A DNA stretch of 64,000 nt from Streptomyces tsukubensis (GCF_009296025.1 NZ_CP045178.1:2914001-2978000), one strand, 5' to 3'; counted from the first letter of the stretch, positions 51,277 through 60,405 are shown. Notes: generated from the letters alone by a model not told the origin. Program-made: numbers and translations.

Positions 51277-51948
51277 GTGGGCGAATCGGAGCGGAACAGC
51301 ACGGGCCAGGACAGCGCCCTGCACACGTACCGGGGCAGGCGACGGTTCGACACGACCGCCGAGCCGCGCGGCGCGGGGGACGGTGGGCAGGGTGCGCCGC
51401 GTTTCGTGGTGCAGATCCATGACGCGCGGCGGATGCACTTCGACTTCCGGCTGGAGGTGGACGGCGTACTCAAGTCGTGGGCGGTGCCGAGGGGCCCCTC
51501 CGGGGACCCGCAGGACAAGCGGCTCGCCGTGCCGACGGAGGACCACCCGCTGGAGTACCGCGCATTCGAGGGAGTGATCCCGAAGGGCGAGTACGGCGGC
51601 GGCACGGTCATCGTCTGGGACCAGGGCACGTACCGGCCGCTCAGCCACGACAGGCACGGCGAGCCGATCCCTTTCGAGCAGTCCCTCGACAAGGGGCATG
51701 CCACGTTCTGGCTGGACGGCGGCAAACTGCACGGCGAATACGCCCTCACCCGCTTCAGGAACGGCGAAGAGGGCGAGGAGGCATGGCTGCTGATCAAGGC
51801 GAGACCGGTGGCGGCCAAACACGCCGGGCGCGCGGGACGGCAGGCCCACGAGGGCGGCCAGGGCACGCCGGACCCGCACCACGCCCGCTCGGCCCGCACG
51901 GGCCGCACGCTGCACCAGGTGGCGGAGGAAGCCGACAGCGAACGATGA
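51277..51948 (+). CDS. Stand-alone LigD-type 3'-phosphoesterase
   Basis: 223 residues. GTG 51277 is preferred over the upstream GTG 51151 because GGGGAAGGAG ends six bases before it. The body is the LigD PE domain: FVVQIHDARRMHFDFRLEVD, then SWAVPRGPS, DKRLAVPTEDHPLEYRAFEG and IPKGEYGGGTVIVWD. These include the conserved His/Asp/Arg of the metal centre. The family trims 3' phosphates and ribonucleotides in end joining. A basic, disordered tail follows. It precedes an HhH repair protein by 76 bases. Confidence 0.9.
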   Translation: MGESERNSTGQDSALHTYRGRRRFDTTAEPRGAGDGGQGAPRFVVQIHDARRMHFDFRLEVDGVLKSWAVPRGPSGDPQDKRLAVPTEDHPLEYRAFEGVIPKGEYGGGTVIVWDQGTYRPLSHDRHGEPIPFEQSLDKGHATFWLDGGKLHGEYALTRFRNGEEGEEAWLLIKARPVAAKHAGRAGRQAHEGGQGTPDPHHARSARTGRTLHQVAEEADSER

Positions 51949-52024
51949 GCCGCACAGGCGGCCGGCGGCCCGCACGTCCGGACACCCCCGCCACGCACAC
52001 GATCACCACGTACGGGAGGCCGGC

Positions 52025-52738
52025 GTGACCACCAGGCCGAAGCCCAAGTCCGCATCCCGGTCCGAGTCCGGGTCCCACTCCCCCCGCTCCCCCAAGTCGG
52101 GGAGTACGGCGGGGCGGACCGCAACCGCGCTCCTCGACCAGTACGGCCGCACCTACGCGGCGGAAGCCGGCATCAAGCTGCGTGACACTCCGCAGCCGCT
52201 GTACCAGCTCCTCGTCCTGAGCTGCCTGCTGTCGGCGAGGATCAGGGCCTCGGTGGCGGCGGCGCGCGCGCTCTTCGATGACGGCATGCGCACCCCGCGC
52301 GGGATGGTGGAGGCGACCTGGCAGCAGCGGGTCGACGCGCTCGGCAAGGGCCACTACCGCCGCTACGACGAACGCACCGCCACCCAGCTCGGCGAGGGCG
52401 CCCAGCAGCTGCTCGACGACCACAAGGGTGACCTGCGGCGGCTGAGGAAGGCCGCCGACGGCAACCTGGACACCCTCCGCACCGAACTGCGCCAGACCCC
52501 GGGCCTGGGCCCGGCGGGCGCCGACATCTTCCTGCGCGAGGCCCAGGCGGTATGGCCGGAGACGGCACCGTACCTCGACGGCAAGGCAGTCAGGGGCGCG
52601 GAAGAACTGGGCCTCCCGACAGCCCCGGGGAAACTGGCCCACCTCGCGGGCGAGGGCGGCCCCGCGGTACTCGCCGCCGCACTGGTACGGGCGGCGCTGG
52701 ACAAGCATGTGGTGGATGACGTGCTGGAACGTGCCTGA
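52025..52738 (+). CDS. Endonuclease III-like HhH-GPD family protein
   Basis: 237 residues, GTG 52025. After a Ser/Lys/Arg-rich start, the all-helical glycosylase body contains LYQLLVLSCLLSARIRASVA and the hairpin TPGLGPAGADIFLREAQAVW. The lysine of bifunctional endonuclease III and a C-terminal FeS Cys cluster are not apparent. A DNA-binding or repair role is likely; catalysis is uncertain. Probably cotranscribed with the phosphoesterase. Confidence 0.75.
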   Translation: MTTRPKPKSASRSESGSHSPRSPKSGSTAGRTATALLDQYGRTYAAEAGIKLRDTPQPLYQLLVLSCLLSARIRASVAAARALFDDGMRTPRGMVEATWQQRVDALGKGHYRRYDERTATQLGEGAQQLLDDHKGDLRRLRKAADGNLDTLRTELRQTPGLGPAGADIFLREAQAVWPETAPYLDGKAVRGAEELGLPTAPGKLAHLAGEGGPAVLAAALVRAALDKHVVDDVLERA

Positions 52739-52769
52739 AGGACGCCAGGAGGACCGGGCTCTGCGGTCC

Positions 52770-52848
52770 TCGTCACGGCTTCCCCCGTCACGGCTTCCCC
52801 TCGTCACGGCTTCCCCTCGTCACGGCTTCCCCTCGTCACGGCTTCCCC
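52770..52848. repeat. 16-bp tandem repeat between convergent genes
   Basis: Five copies of tcgtcacggcttcccc (one lacking the first base) end one base before the stop of the aminotransferase remnant. Confidence 0.9.
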
Positions 52849-53258
52849 CTACAGGGCTTCGCCGGGGATGGAGAGGTAGATCGCGCGGAGTCGGCTCAGC
52901 AGCGGGTGCTCGACGGGGAATTCGGTGTCGCCGACCGCGGAGATGGCCCGGACGCCGACGCTCGTGTTCGTCGCGAAGGCCGCCGCCATGCCCTTGGCCT
53001 GTTCGAGGGTGACGGTGGTGACGCGGTGGGGGGGGCGTGGAGCCGCAGCAGGGCCATGGTGACGCCGGGCAGTACGGGGGCCCGCGGCCGCACCGGAGCC
53101 GGGGCCACGCACGCGAGGGAACGCGTCGGAAAAAAGAGGAGCAGCGACGCTTCCGTCCTCCGGGCCGCGAGGGCGACCCCCTGTCGCACGGGCTGTGCCC
53201 GGCCGGCGCTTCCGCGAGGCGGCGGGGTCTCACTCGCTTCCGGGGACCGGGCCGGCAT
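52849..53258 (-). pseudogene. Class IV aminotransferase (aminodeoxychorismate lyase-like) remnant, frameshifted
   Basis: The 3' part reads as the end of a class IV aminotransferase (VTLEQAKGMAAAFATNTSVG, LLSRLRAIYLSIPGEAL). The preceding VLPGVTMALLRL is in another frame. The frames change near a run of eight G at 53028-53035. The N-terminal half with the PLP lysine is absent. Confidence 0.65.
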
Positions 53259-53709
53259 GTTCCTTGATCGACTGCTCGATCACGTACGCGGACGAGGTGA
53301 ACGCCTCGATCTGCTCCGCCGTCAGCTCTCGAACGGAGATCTCCTCCAGCGTCCGCCACATGTCGGTGATGGGGGCACGCAGGGCGCGGCCCGCGTCGGT
53401 CAGACGGACGACCAGGGCGCGCCGGTCGTGAGTGGCCGGCTCCCGGGTCAGGAGCCCGGCCTCCTGCATGCGGCGCAGCGACTTGGAGACGGTCGAGTGA
53501 TCGAGGCCGACGCCCTCCAGCAGTTCGGACTGCGTCTGCCCGTCGCGGTCGTAGAGCTGCATCAGGAGCAGTTCCTGCCCTGGATGCAGGTTCATGGCGC
53601 GGAGCATGGCGGCGGCGTGGCCACGGTGGGTGCGGGCGAGTTGGAAGATGGCGTAGCTGAGGCGTCCGTCGCGCGCCGTGCTCGGGGGCTCGGATGCGGG
53701 GTCGGTCAT
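53230..53709 (-). CDS. MarR-family transcriptional regulator
   Basis: 159 residues, ATG 53709 after GAGGAG. Winged helix with TQSELLEGVGLDHSTVSKSL as recognition helix, wing THDRRALVVRLTDAG and dimerisation helices at both ends. It may control the oxidoreductase 600 bases upstream on the same strand. Confidence 0.9.
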   Translation of the reverse strand: MTDPASEPPSTARDGRLSYAIFQLARTHRGHAAAMLRAMNLHPGQELLLMQLYDRDGQTQSELLEGVGLDHSTVSKSLRRMQEAGLLTREPATHDRRALVVRLTDAGRALRAPITDMWRTLEEISVRELTAEQIEAFTSSAYVIEQSIKEHAGPVPGSE

Positions 53710-54316
53710 CGCTGCTCCTCAGACGGCTCGACGGGTGAGGTAGTCGGTGCACCCGGTGCACCCGGTGTACCCGGTCGCGCCGCCGCTGTAGAAGGTGGTG
53801 GAGGTGGTGGAGGTGGTCGGGTCCGCGCTGTTCAGCGGCGATCCGGAGCGTATCCGGTCGGCCGGATCGGGCCGGCCAGGGCCGTCGCGCCCAAGGGGCC
53901 GGTGTCGGCCGGGCGGTCGGCGGTGTCCGCGCGGCTGTCGGCGGCGCCCTTGTCGCGGGTGGGCTCCCGCAGTGCGCCAGGTCGGGCGTGGAGGCTGCTC
54001 CCCGAGCGTCGGAGCCGGGCCAGGCGCCCTCCTTCGCCGGGATGTCCGCGGGCTGACCTGACGTAAGTCCGGCCGGAGGACGGCCGGGGAAACCGGCATG
54101 GGACCAGCCGATACGGCGCGACAAAGGCCGATGCAGGCCGACACGGTTCAAGCCGAAACGGTTCAGACCGACACGGTTCAGACCGACACGGTTCAGACCG
54201 ACACGGTTCAGACCGACACGGTTCAGGCCGACACGGTTCAGGTCGGCCCCACAGGACCCCGGGCGCGATCTGGGGTTTCGTGGAGATGGGGGGCCGCCCC
54301 CGCGAGAGGGCATGGG
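53710..54316. other. Repeat-rich intergenic region between marR-like and oxidoreductase genes
   Basis: About 600 bases with no supported gene. It contains ggtgcacccggtg-type repeats (53745-53775), (ggaggtggt)n at about 53795-53820, and the 15-base array listed separately. Confidence 0.6.
54136..54240. repeat. 15-bp tandem repeat x7
   Basis: Seven units of the type gaccgacacggttca, the middle four identical. All six frames are open, so several spurious pentapeptide-like frames arise. It lies 76 bases after the oxidoreductase stop. Confidence 0.93.
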
Positions 54317-55231
54317 TCAGTCGACGGTGAGGACGAGCTTCCCTCGGCTGTGGCCGGCGTCGCTGGCCTGTTGTGCCTGGGCCGCGTCGGCCAGGGGGTG
54401 GGTCGCCCCGACGGTGATCGCGAGTGTGCCGTCGGCGGCCTGGCGGGCGAGTTCGGCAAGGCGGGCGCCGGAGCGGCGTTGGGGGCCTTCGGCGAAGACG
54501 ATGCCGAGTTCGCGGGCCCGGAAGTCGGCGGTGGTGACGATGCGGTCGGTGCCGCCGCGCAGGGTGATGGAGTCCTCCAGGGAACCCTTGCCCGCGGCGT
54601 CGACCACCGCGTCCACGCCGTTCGGGGCGACGGCACGGACCCGCTCCAGCAGGCCGTCTCCGTAGACCAGCGCGGTGGCGCCGAGTGAGGTGACGTACTC
54701 CTGGTTGGCGGGGCCCGCGGTGCCTATGACGTGCGCGCCGCGGGCGACGGCGAGCTGGACGGTGAGGGTGCCGAGGGCGCCGGACGCGCCGTGGATCAGG
54801 AGGGTTTCGCCGGCCTTGACGTCGAGCAGGTCCAGGACCCGGTCGGCGCCGTCGCTCGCCACGGGCAGGGCCGCGGCGTGGGGCCAGTCCAGACCGGCCG
54901 GTTTGGGGGCGAGGACGGCCGGGTCGGCCAGGGCGTACTGGGCGTAGGAGCCGGTGTCGGACCAGCCCAGTACCTCGTCGCCGACCTTCAGGTGGTCGAC
55001 GCCCGCACCGAGGGCGTCGACGGTCCCGGCGATCTCGCCGCCGGGGACGGCGGGCAGCGTGGTGGGGAAGATGGCCTCCATGGTCCCGGAGCGGATCTTC
55101 CCGTCCACCGGGTTGACGCCTACGGCCCGGACGCGGACGCGGACCTGGCCAGACCCCGGCTGGGGCGCCTCGATCTCCGTCTCGTGCAGGACCTCGGTGC
55201 CGCCGAACGTGTCGAAAACGATGGCCTTCAT
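54317..55231 (-). CDS. NADPH-dependent quinone oxidoreductase-like protein (MDR superfamily)
   Basis: 304 residues, ATG 55231 after AAGGAG. N-terminal GroES-like domain (MKAIVFDTFGGTEVL, VRAVGVNPVDGKIRSG, GGEIAGTV). The Rossmann domain carries the nucleotide loop HGASGALGTLTVQLA. There are no zinc-binding Cys residues, so it is of the quinone reductase type. Substrate unknown. The upstream inverted repeat suggests control by a small repressor. Confidence 0.9.
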   Translation of the reverse strand: MKAIVFDTFGGTEVLHETEIEAPQPGSGQVRVRVRAVGVNPVDGKIRSGTMEAIFPTTLPAVPGGEIAGTVDALGAGVDHLKVGDEVLGWSDTGSYAQYALADPAVLAPKPAGLDWPHAAALPVASDGADRVLDLLDVKAGETLLIHGASGALGTLTVQLAVARGAHVIGTAGPANQEYVTSLGATALVYGDGLLERVRAVAPNGVDAVVDAAGKGSLEDSITLRGGTDRIVTTADFRARELGIVFAEGPQRRSGARLAELARQAADGTLAITVGATHPLADAAQAQQASDAGHSRGKLVLTVD

Positions 55232-55278
55232 GAGGGTGGTCTCCTTCGGTGAGCCAAGTCCGGCGACGCCCGTTTGCG

Positions 55279-55320
55279 TGGCCAGCCACATAAAAGTAGC
55301 ACCGGATGTGTGGCTAGCCA
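55279..55320 (-). promoter_or_regulatory. Inverted-repeat operator upstream of the oxidoreductase
   Basis: Arms TGGCCAGCCACA (55279-55290) and TGTGGCTAGCCA (55309-55320) are complementary except at one position, with an 18-base spacer. Each arm is itself nearly palindromic (TGGCTAGCCA). It lies 48-89 bases before the ATG, overlapping the expected promoter. MarR- or TetR-type binding is plausible. Confidence 0.65.
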
Positions 55321-55804
55321 AGTATTGGGCGACGGAACCCGCGAGGCCGAAGGTCACGCGCCGGAGACGACCTCCGGCACCCACCCGGCTACCGCCACGC
55401 CCCGGGCGAGTCAGGGCAGTTCGGATTCGAGGCCCTCGGAAGTACGGAGATCCGGTTGGGCGAGGGTCCCGCGCGCGAGGCCGAGCCGTTCCGGGTCGAG
55501 GCCCTCGGAAATGCGGAGAGCCCATTGGGCGCGGGCCGCCCACATCCAGCGCAGCGGGGCGCGGCCGCCCGAGGTGACTTCGCACAGCCCGGCCCGCCGG
55601 TGCGAGGGCGAGGGATGGGGCCGGTAGCCGACAGCGGACACAGCCGGGCCCCGGCTCCTGACCCCAGCACCGAGAGCCGGGCCTCGACTCCGAGCAGCCT
55701 CGGGCGGGGCCGGGCAGCCGCCCGACCCTCGGGCTACTCGGCGTCCCCGTCCGGCCCGATGGACCGGGACCCGGCGAGCGCGCCGCAGGGGACACCGCCA
55801 TCCA
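55321..55804. other. Intergenic region without a supported gene
   Basis: About 480 bases. It has two related stretches of about 40 bases (tcgaggccctcggaa...) at 55430-55470 and 55497-55540, but no frame with convincing coding character. Confidence 0.5.
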
Positions 55805-56161
55805 TCACCTGTCCACACCCTTGAGGATCACGGCGGCGAGGTCGTGGGCGACGGGCGCGGAGCAGATTCCGAGGTGGACCAGGGCATACCGGGTTTCGCC
55901 CGCAGGACCCTTCCCCGGCTCGGCACCCTTCGTGGGACCCGTGTCGGGATCATCCTCGATGTCGACCCAAGGGGTACGAACATCCATCGCGGGGAGTTGG
56001 ATCCCGGCCCGACTGAGAGCCACAGCCAGGGCATCACGGGCGTCAAGAGCCTCCCTGATTTTGGCCTCCCCGACCCGCCCCGAGTCCGGTACGGCAAGGG
56101 GCACACCAGGTGCGGCTCCCCCGTCGCCAGGAGGGCTCCCGAGCGGTCCTGTCTTCGCCAT
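55805..56161 (-). CDS. Small conserved hypothetical protein
   Basis: 118 residues, ATG 56161 with GAAGGAAG upstream. After a Gly/Pro-rich start comes a helix (KIREALDARDALAVALSRAG), a strand around VRTPWVDIED, and a final helix (HLGICSAPVAHDLAAVILKG). Similar small proteins occur beside XRE/DUF397 gene pairs in Streptomyces. Function unknown. Confidence 0.7.
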   Translation of the reverse strand: MAKTGPLGSPPGDGGAAPGVPLAVPDSGRVGEAKIREALDARDALAVALSRAGIQLPAMDVRTPWVDIEDDPDTGPTKGAEPGKGPAGETRYALVHLGICSAPVAHDLAAVILKGVDR

Positions 56162-56596
56162 CTCCGTCTTCCTTCGGTCGTTCCTTCGCGGATTCGCCGA
56201 CTCTCGCGGCCCGGACGTGACTACCGTGCGCGATGGGTTCGTCACGAGAATGGACCGCTCGGAAGCGGGACTCACCGAGGGCGGCGACTGCTTCGCCGCC
56301 GGGCTCCGCATGTTCCACACCTTCCAAGGGGCGCGATGCCGGCAAGGCGACTGATCACCGGGCGCAGCAGGGAACTACTGGCGGGCGACAACGCGCCGAC
56401 GTTTCGGACGATCCTGTCGGAGGCGCCGTCCGGGACAGCAAGCCCCCCCCCACCGCGCCGTCCTCACCTTCCCCACAAGTGGGTGGACGTCATTCGTCAC
56501 AGCCGTACAGGACGGCACCCTCAACACCTGAGTCGCCAACCCCCGGGCTCGACCACCTCGCCGTAGGGGACCACCAGCCCCCTCCTCAGGTGTCCC
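56162..56596. other. Intergenic region, possible relic of an XRE regulator start
   Basis: No supported gene. The plus strand at 56335 begins MPARRLITGRSREL, like the start of Streptomyces XRE regulators, but the following residues do not continue the helix-turn-helix. Probably decayed. Confidence 0.35.
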
Positions 56597-57667
56597 TCAA
56601 GAAGATCCCCGCACCACCAACTCCGTATCCAGCACGACCTGCCGCCCCTCCACCACAGGCCGCCGCAGGAAAGTGGGCGGTTCCTCCGCCGCGCGCGCTA
56701 TTTCCGCGAGGAGCAGTTCCGTCATCGCGCGGCCCATGTCCGCGATCGGCTGTCTGACGCTGCTCAGCGGCGGGTCCATGTGGCGGGCGATCACCGAGTC
56801 GTCGAAGCCGACCATGGCGACGTCCCCCGGGACCGTACGGCCCGCCTCGCGCAGCACCTGTCTCGCGCCGGCCGCCATGACGTCCGACGCGGCGAAGACG
56901 GCATCCAACTCCGGTACGCGGGACAGGAGTTCGGCCATCGCGCGCCGCCCGCCCTCCTCCGTGAAGTCACCTGTCGCCTCCATCGCGGGTGCCCACACCG
57001 CGCCCGCCTCGGACAGCGTCTCGCGGTAGCCGTCGAGCCGTAGCCGGGCGCCGTAGACGCCGAGGCTGCCGGAGATCGTGGCGATGGTCCGCCGTCCCCG
57101 TGTCAGCAGGTGGTCGACGGCGGCGCGGGCCCCCGCGTAGTTGTCGGAGTCCACCGAGGGGAGGTGTTCGTCGGCGGAGCGGCGGCCGCTGATCACCGCG
57201 GGGATCTCCAGTTCCCGAAGCAGGTCGGGCAGCGGGTCGTCGGCGTGCACGGAGACCAGCAGAACACCGTCGACGCGGTGGGCCGCGAGGTATTCGGCCA
57301 GCCTGCCCCGTTCGCGCTCACCGCCCGCGAAGGTGAGGAGGAGTTGCATGGAGGTGTCGGCGAGGCTGGCACCGACGCCCCGGATTATGTCGGAGAAGTA
57401 CGGCTCGGTGAAGAACCTGGTCTCGGGCTCCGGCACGACCAGGGCGATGGCGTCCGCGCGGTTGGCGGCGAGGGCGCGCGCCGCCGTGTTCGGGACATAG
57501 CCCAGCTCGGAGACGGCGGCCTCCACGGCCGCCCTGGTGGCGGCGCTGACCCGCGGCGAGCCGTTGATGACCCGCGACACCGTGCCGCGTCCCACACCCG
57601 CCCGCGCGGCGACCTCTTCCAGGGTGGGCCGCCCACCACCGCGGCCACGCGGTTGACGCGTCACCAT
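56597..57667 (-). CDS. cebR: LacI-family cellobiose-responsive repressor CebR
   Basis: 356 residues. ATG 57667 is preferred over the upstream start since GGGAGG lies five bases before it. LacI helix-turn-helix (TLEEVAARAGVGRGTVSRVI) and hinge (NTAARALAANRADAIALVVP) are followed by a periplasmic-binding-type sensor domain (ASDVMAAGARQVLREAG, VPGDVAMVGFDDSVIARHMD). Divergent from cebE, with a perfect TGGGAGCGCTCCCA site between them. CebR homologues release DNA on cello-oligosaccharide binding. Confidence 0.93.
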   Translation of the reverse strand: MVTRQPRGRGGGRPTLEEVAARAGVGRGTVSRVINGSPRVSAATRAAVEAAVSELGYVPNTAARALAANRADAIALVVPEPETRFFTEPYFSDIIRGVGASLADTSMQLLLTFAGGERERGRLAEYLAAHRVDGVLLVSVHADDPLPDLLRELEIPAVISGRRSADEHLPSVDSDNYAGARAAVDHLLTRGRRTIATISGSLGVYGARLRLDGYRETLSEAGAVWAPAMEATGDFTEEGGRRAMAELLSRVPELDAVFAASDVMAAGARQVLREAGRTVPGDVAMVGFDDSVIARHMDPPLSSVRQPIADMGRAMTELLLAEIARAAEEPPTFLRRPVVEGRQVVLDTELVVRGSS

Positions 57668-57856
57668 GCCTGCCTCCCGACACCGAGGGCCGATACCGTC
57701 CCGCACCCGCGGTGCGACGGTGTGCGGCCGACGCCCCGGTGGATACGGCGGTGCGCGGCCGTGGCGAAATCTAACAGCCGGATAACCGATTCAACTGCCC
57801 TTGTTCAGTCTCTTGACACTCCAAGACCCAACCGCGACCCTTCAACACATCACTTA

Positions 57857-57870
57857 TGGGAGCGCTCCCA
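57857..57870. promoter_or_regulatory. CebR operator, perfect 14-bp palindrome
   Basis: TGGGAGCGCTCCCA lies 116 bases before the cebE ATG and 190 bases before the cebR ATG. A TTGACA (57813-57818) lies upstream as a possible cebE -35. The rest of the 318-base cebR-cebE gap holds nothing else I can name. Confidence 0.9.
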
Positions 57871-57985
57871 CAGCACAACTCCCATACATACCCGCACACT
57901 CAAGCGTAGACCGCAGTCGCCGACAGGCTTGTCAGGAAGACCTGCCGGCGGTCCGGCGCCGAGTGCGGGACGAGGAGGACGCAAA

Positions 57986-59317
57986 ATGCGTACGCGTACC
58001 CGGAACACCCGCAGGCTGGCGGTGCTCATGACCGTCACCGCGCTCGGCGCGGGGCTGCTTGCCGGCTGTGCGGAGGACGACTCGGACGACTCGGCAGGGG
58101 GCTCGTCCGGCGACAGCAACGGCAGGACGACGATCAGCGTCGGCACCTTCGGGACCTTCGGCTACAAGCAGGCCGGCCTGTACGCCGAGTACGAGAAGCT
58201 GCACCCGAACATCAAGATCACCGAGAACGCGATCACCCGCAGCGATGTGTACTACCCCAAAATGGTGACCGCGCTCCAGGCCGGCAGCGGGATGGATGAC
58301 ATCCAGGCGATAGAGATCGCCAACATCACCGAGGTCAAGGACACCATGTCCGACAAGTTCGTGGACATGTCGAAGGTGAAGGGCGCCAACACCGGCGACT
58401 TCCTGCCCTGGAAGCTCAAGCAGGCCACGTCGAAGGACGGCAAGCTGGTCGGGCTCGGCACCGACATCGGTCCGATGGCCATGTGTTACCGCAAGGACCT
58501 CTTCAAGAAGGCCGGTCTGCCCACCGACCGCGAGAAGGTGGCCGAGCTGTGGGCCGGTGACTGGGACGGTTACGTCAAGGCCGGCGAGAAGTACATGAAG
58601 AAGGCGCCCAAGGGCACCAAGTTCGTGGACTCGGCCGCCGCCGTCTACAACGCGGTGATGTCGGGTGCCAAGGAGCGCTACTACACAGCGGACGGCAAGC
58701 TCGACTACGAGAAGAGCCCCGGACGCAAGGAAGCCTGGAACACGGCGATGAAGGTCGCCACCAGCGACATGTCCCAGGGGCTCAAGCAGTTCGACACCCC
58801 GTGGAACCAGGCGCTGTCCAACGGTTCCTTCGCCACCACCTCCTGCCCGCCGTGGATGCTCGGCATGATCAAGGAGAAGGCGGGTGACGGGGCCTCCGGC
58901 ACCTGGGACGTGGCGGCGGCGCCCGAGGCGGCCTCGTGGGGCGGTTCGTGGCTCGGTGTGCCTGCCGCGGGCAAGCACAAGGAAGAGGCGCAGAAGCTGG
59001 CCATCTGGCTGACCGCGCCGAAGCAGCAGGCGAAGGTGTTCGCCGTGCAGGCGAGCTTCCCCTCCAACACCAAGGCGTACAACGGTCTCAAGGTGGACCC
59101 GGCGACGCTGAAGTACTTCAGTGACGCGCCGCTCGCCAAGATCTTCACCGCCGCCGCGGAGAAGGCGCCCTCGGACGCGATCTACGGGCTCAAGGACCAG
59201 CAGGTCGGCGTCGCGGTGAGCGACATCGGCATCCTCCAGGTCGAGCAGCAGGGCAAGTCTCCCGACGAGGGCTGGTCGGCCGCCGTCAAGGAGATCAAGA
59301 ACGTCACGGACCAGTGA
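57986..59317 (+). CDS. cebE: Cellobiose/cellotriose-binding lipoprotein CebE
   Basis: 443 residues, ATG 57986 with GAGGAGG upstream. Signal peptide with Arg-rich start and lipobox LLAGC (lipidated Cys28), then a short acidic linker. The mature part is a cluster-B sugar-binding protein (GTFGTFGYKQAGLYAEYEKL, FATTSCPPWMLGMIKEKAGD). It captures cello-oligosaccharides for the CebFG importer. The stop overlaps the start of cebF. Confidence 0.93.
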   Translation: MRTRTRNTRRLAVLMTVTALGAGLLAGCAEDDSDDSAGGSSGDSNGRTTISVGTFGTFGYKQAGLYAEYEKLHPNIKITENAITRSDVYYPKMVTALQAGSGMDDIQAIEIANITEVKDTMSDKFVDMSKVKGANTGDFLPWKLKQATSKDGKLVGLGTDIGPMAMCYRKDLFKKAGLPTDREKVAELWAGDWDGYVKAGEKYMKKAPKGTKFVDSAAAVYNAVMSGAKERYYTADGKLDYEKSPGRKEAWNTAMKVATSDMSQGLKQFDTPWNQALSNGSFATTSCPPWMLGMIKEKAGDGASGTWDVAAAPEAASWGGSWLGVPAAGKHKEEAQKLAIWLTAPKQQAKVFAVQASFPSNTKAYNGLKVDPATLKYFSDAPLAKIFTAAAEKAPSDAIYGLKDQQVGVAVSDIGILQVEQQGKSPDEGWSAAVKEIKNVTDQ

Positions 59318-60405
59318 TGACCGGCCCTGACAACTCCGTCGACACCGCCGGAGCCACGTCCCCCGCACAGGGGGGCGCGGCTCCGGCCGGGGCCGCGTCG
59401 GAGCCGAGGACACCGAGGGGCCCGCACGGCGAGCAGGGCTCCGGCGGGGACACCTCCGCCGAGGAGAAGCGGCTCGCGCGGCGCAGCAAGCGGGCGCGCT
59501 GGGACCTCAAGGCCAGCCCGTACGCGTTCGTGGCGCCGTTCTTCCTCTTCTTCGCCGCGTTCGGGCTCTTCCCGCTGGTCTACACGGGCTGGACGTCGCT
59601 GCACAAGGTGCAGCTCGGCGCGCTCGACGACCAGCAGTGGGCGGGGTTCCACAACTACGCGCGGCTGCTGGACGACGACTTCTTCTGGAACGCGCTGTGG
59701 AACACCTTCACCATGGGTGTGATGTCCACGGTGCCGCAGCTGCTGCTGGCGCTCGGTATCGCGCATCTGCTCAACTACCGGCTGCGCGGGTCGATGGCGT
59801 ACCGAGTGGCGCTGCTGACCCCGTACGCCACCTCGGTGGCCGCCGCCGCGCTGGTCTTCACGCTGCTGTTCGGCTTCGACAGCGGAATGATCAACTGGGG
59901 GCTCGGGCACCTCGGGATCGACCCCGTCAACTGGCGTGAGGAGCACTGGTACTCGCAGGCCGCGATCTCGTCGATCGTGGTGTGGCGGTGGACCGGGTAC
60001 AACGCGCTGATCTATCTGGCCGCGATGCAGGCCATCCCGCACGACCTGTACGAGTCGGCCGCGCTCGACGGGGCTTCGCGGTGGCGGCAGTTCATCCATG
60101 TGACGGTGCCGATGCTGCGGCCGACGATCCTCTTCACGGTCGTGGTCTCGACGATCGGCGCGACGCAGCTCTTCGGTGAGCCGATGCTCTTCGGCGGGTC
60201 CTCCGGATACAAGGGCGGAGCCGACCACCAGTTCCAGACGCTCGGTATGTACATGTACGAGCAGGGCTGGGTCAACTTCAGTCTGGGCAGGGCCTCGGCC
60301 ATCGCCTGGGTGATGTTCCTGCTCCTGCTGGTGCTCGCCGCGCTCGCGCTGGTGGTGCAGCGGCTCGGACCGCGGCTGCGTACGGCCATGAGGAGCCAAC
60401 GATGA
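59317..60405 (+). CDS. cebF: Cello-oligosaccharide ABC transporter permease CebF
   Basis: 362 residues, ATG 59317 in an ATGA overlap with cebE; a GTG one codon earlier is possible. A charged N-terminus of about 65 residues precedes six membrane segments. The EAA loop is LYESAALDGASRWRQFIHVT. MalF-type permease. The ATPase (MsiK in streptomycetes) is not encoded here. Confidence 0.93.
   Translation: MTGPDNSVDTAGATSPAQGGAAPAGAASEPRTPRGPHGEQGSGGDTSAEEKRLARRSKRARWDLKASPYAFVAPFFLFFAAFGLFPLVYTGWTSLHKVQLGALDDQQWAGFHNYARLLDDDFFWNALWNTFTMGVMSTVPQLLLALGIAHLLNYRLRGSMAYRVALLTPYATSVAAAALVFTLLFGFDSGMINWGLGHLGIDPVNWREEHWYSQAAISSIVVWRWTGYNALIYLAAMQAIPHDLYESAALDGASRWRQFIHVTVPMLRPTILFTVVVSTIGATQLFGEPMLFGGSSGYKGGADHQFQTLGMYMYEQGWVNFSLGRASAIAWVMFLLLLVLAALALVVQRLGPRLRTAMRSQR

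Noticed and set aside
52820..54313. Minus-strand frame with (GLNRV)n, a possible pentapeptide-repeat protein
   Set aside because: The repeats come from the 15-bp intergenic array and read through the MarR-like gene in the wrong frame; the pattern is not the A(D/N)Lxx of true pentapeptide proteins.
57110..57985. In-frame 5' extension of cebE by nearly 300 codons
   Set aside because: It overlaps cebR on the other strand; ATG 57986 has a strong ribosome binding site and starts a proper lipoprotein signal peptide.
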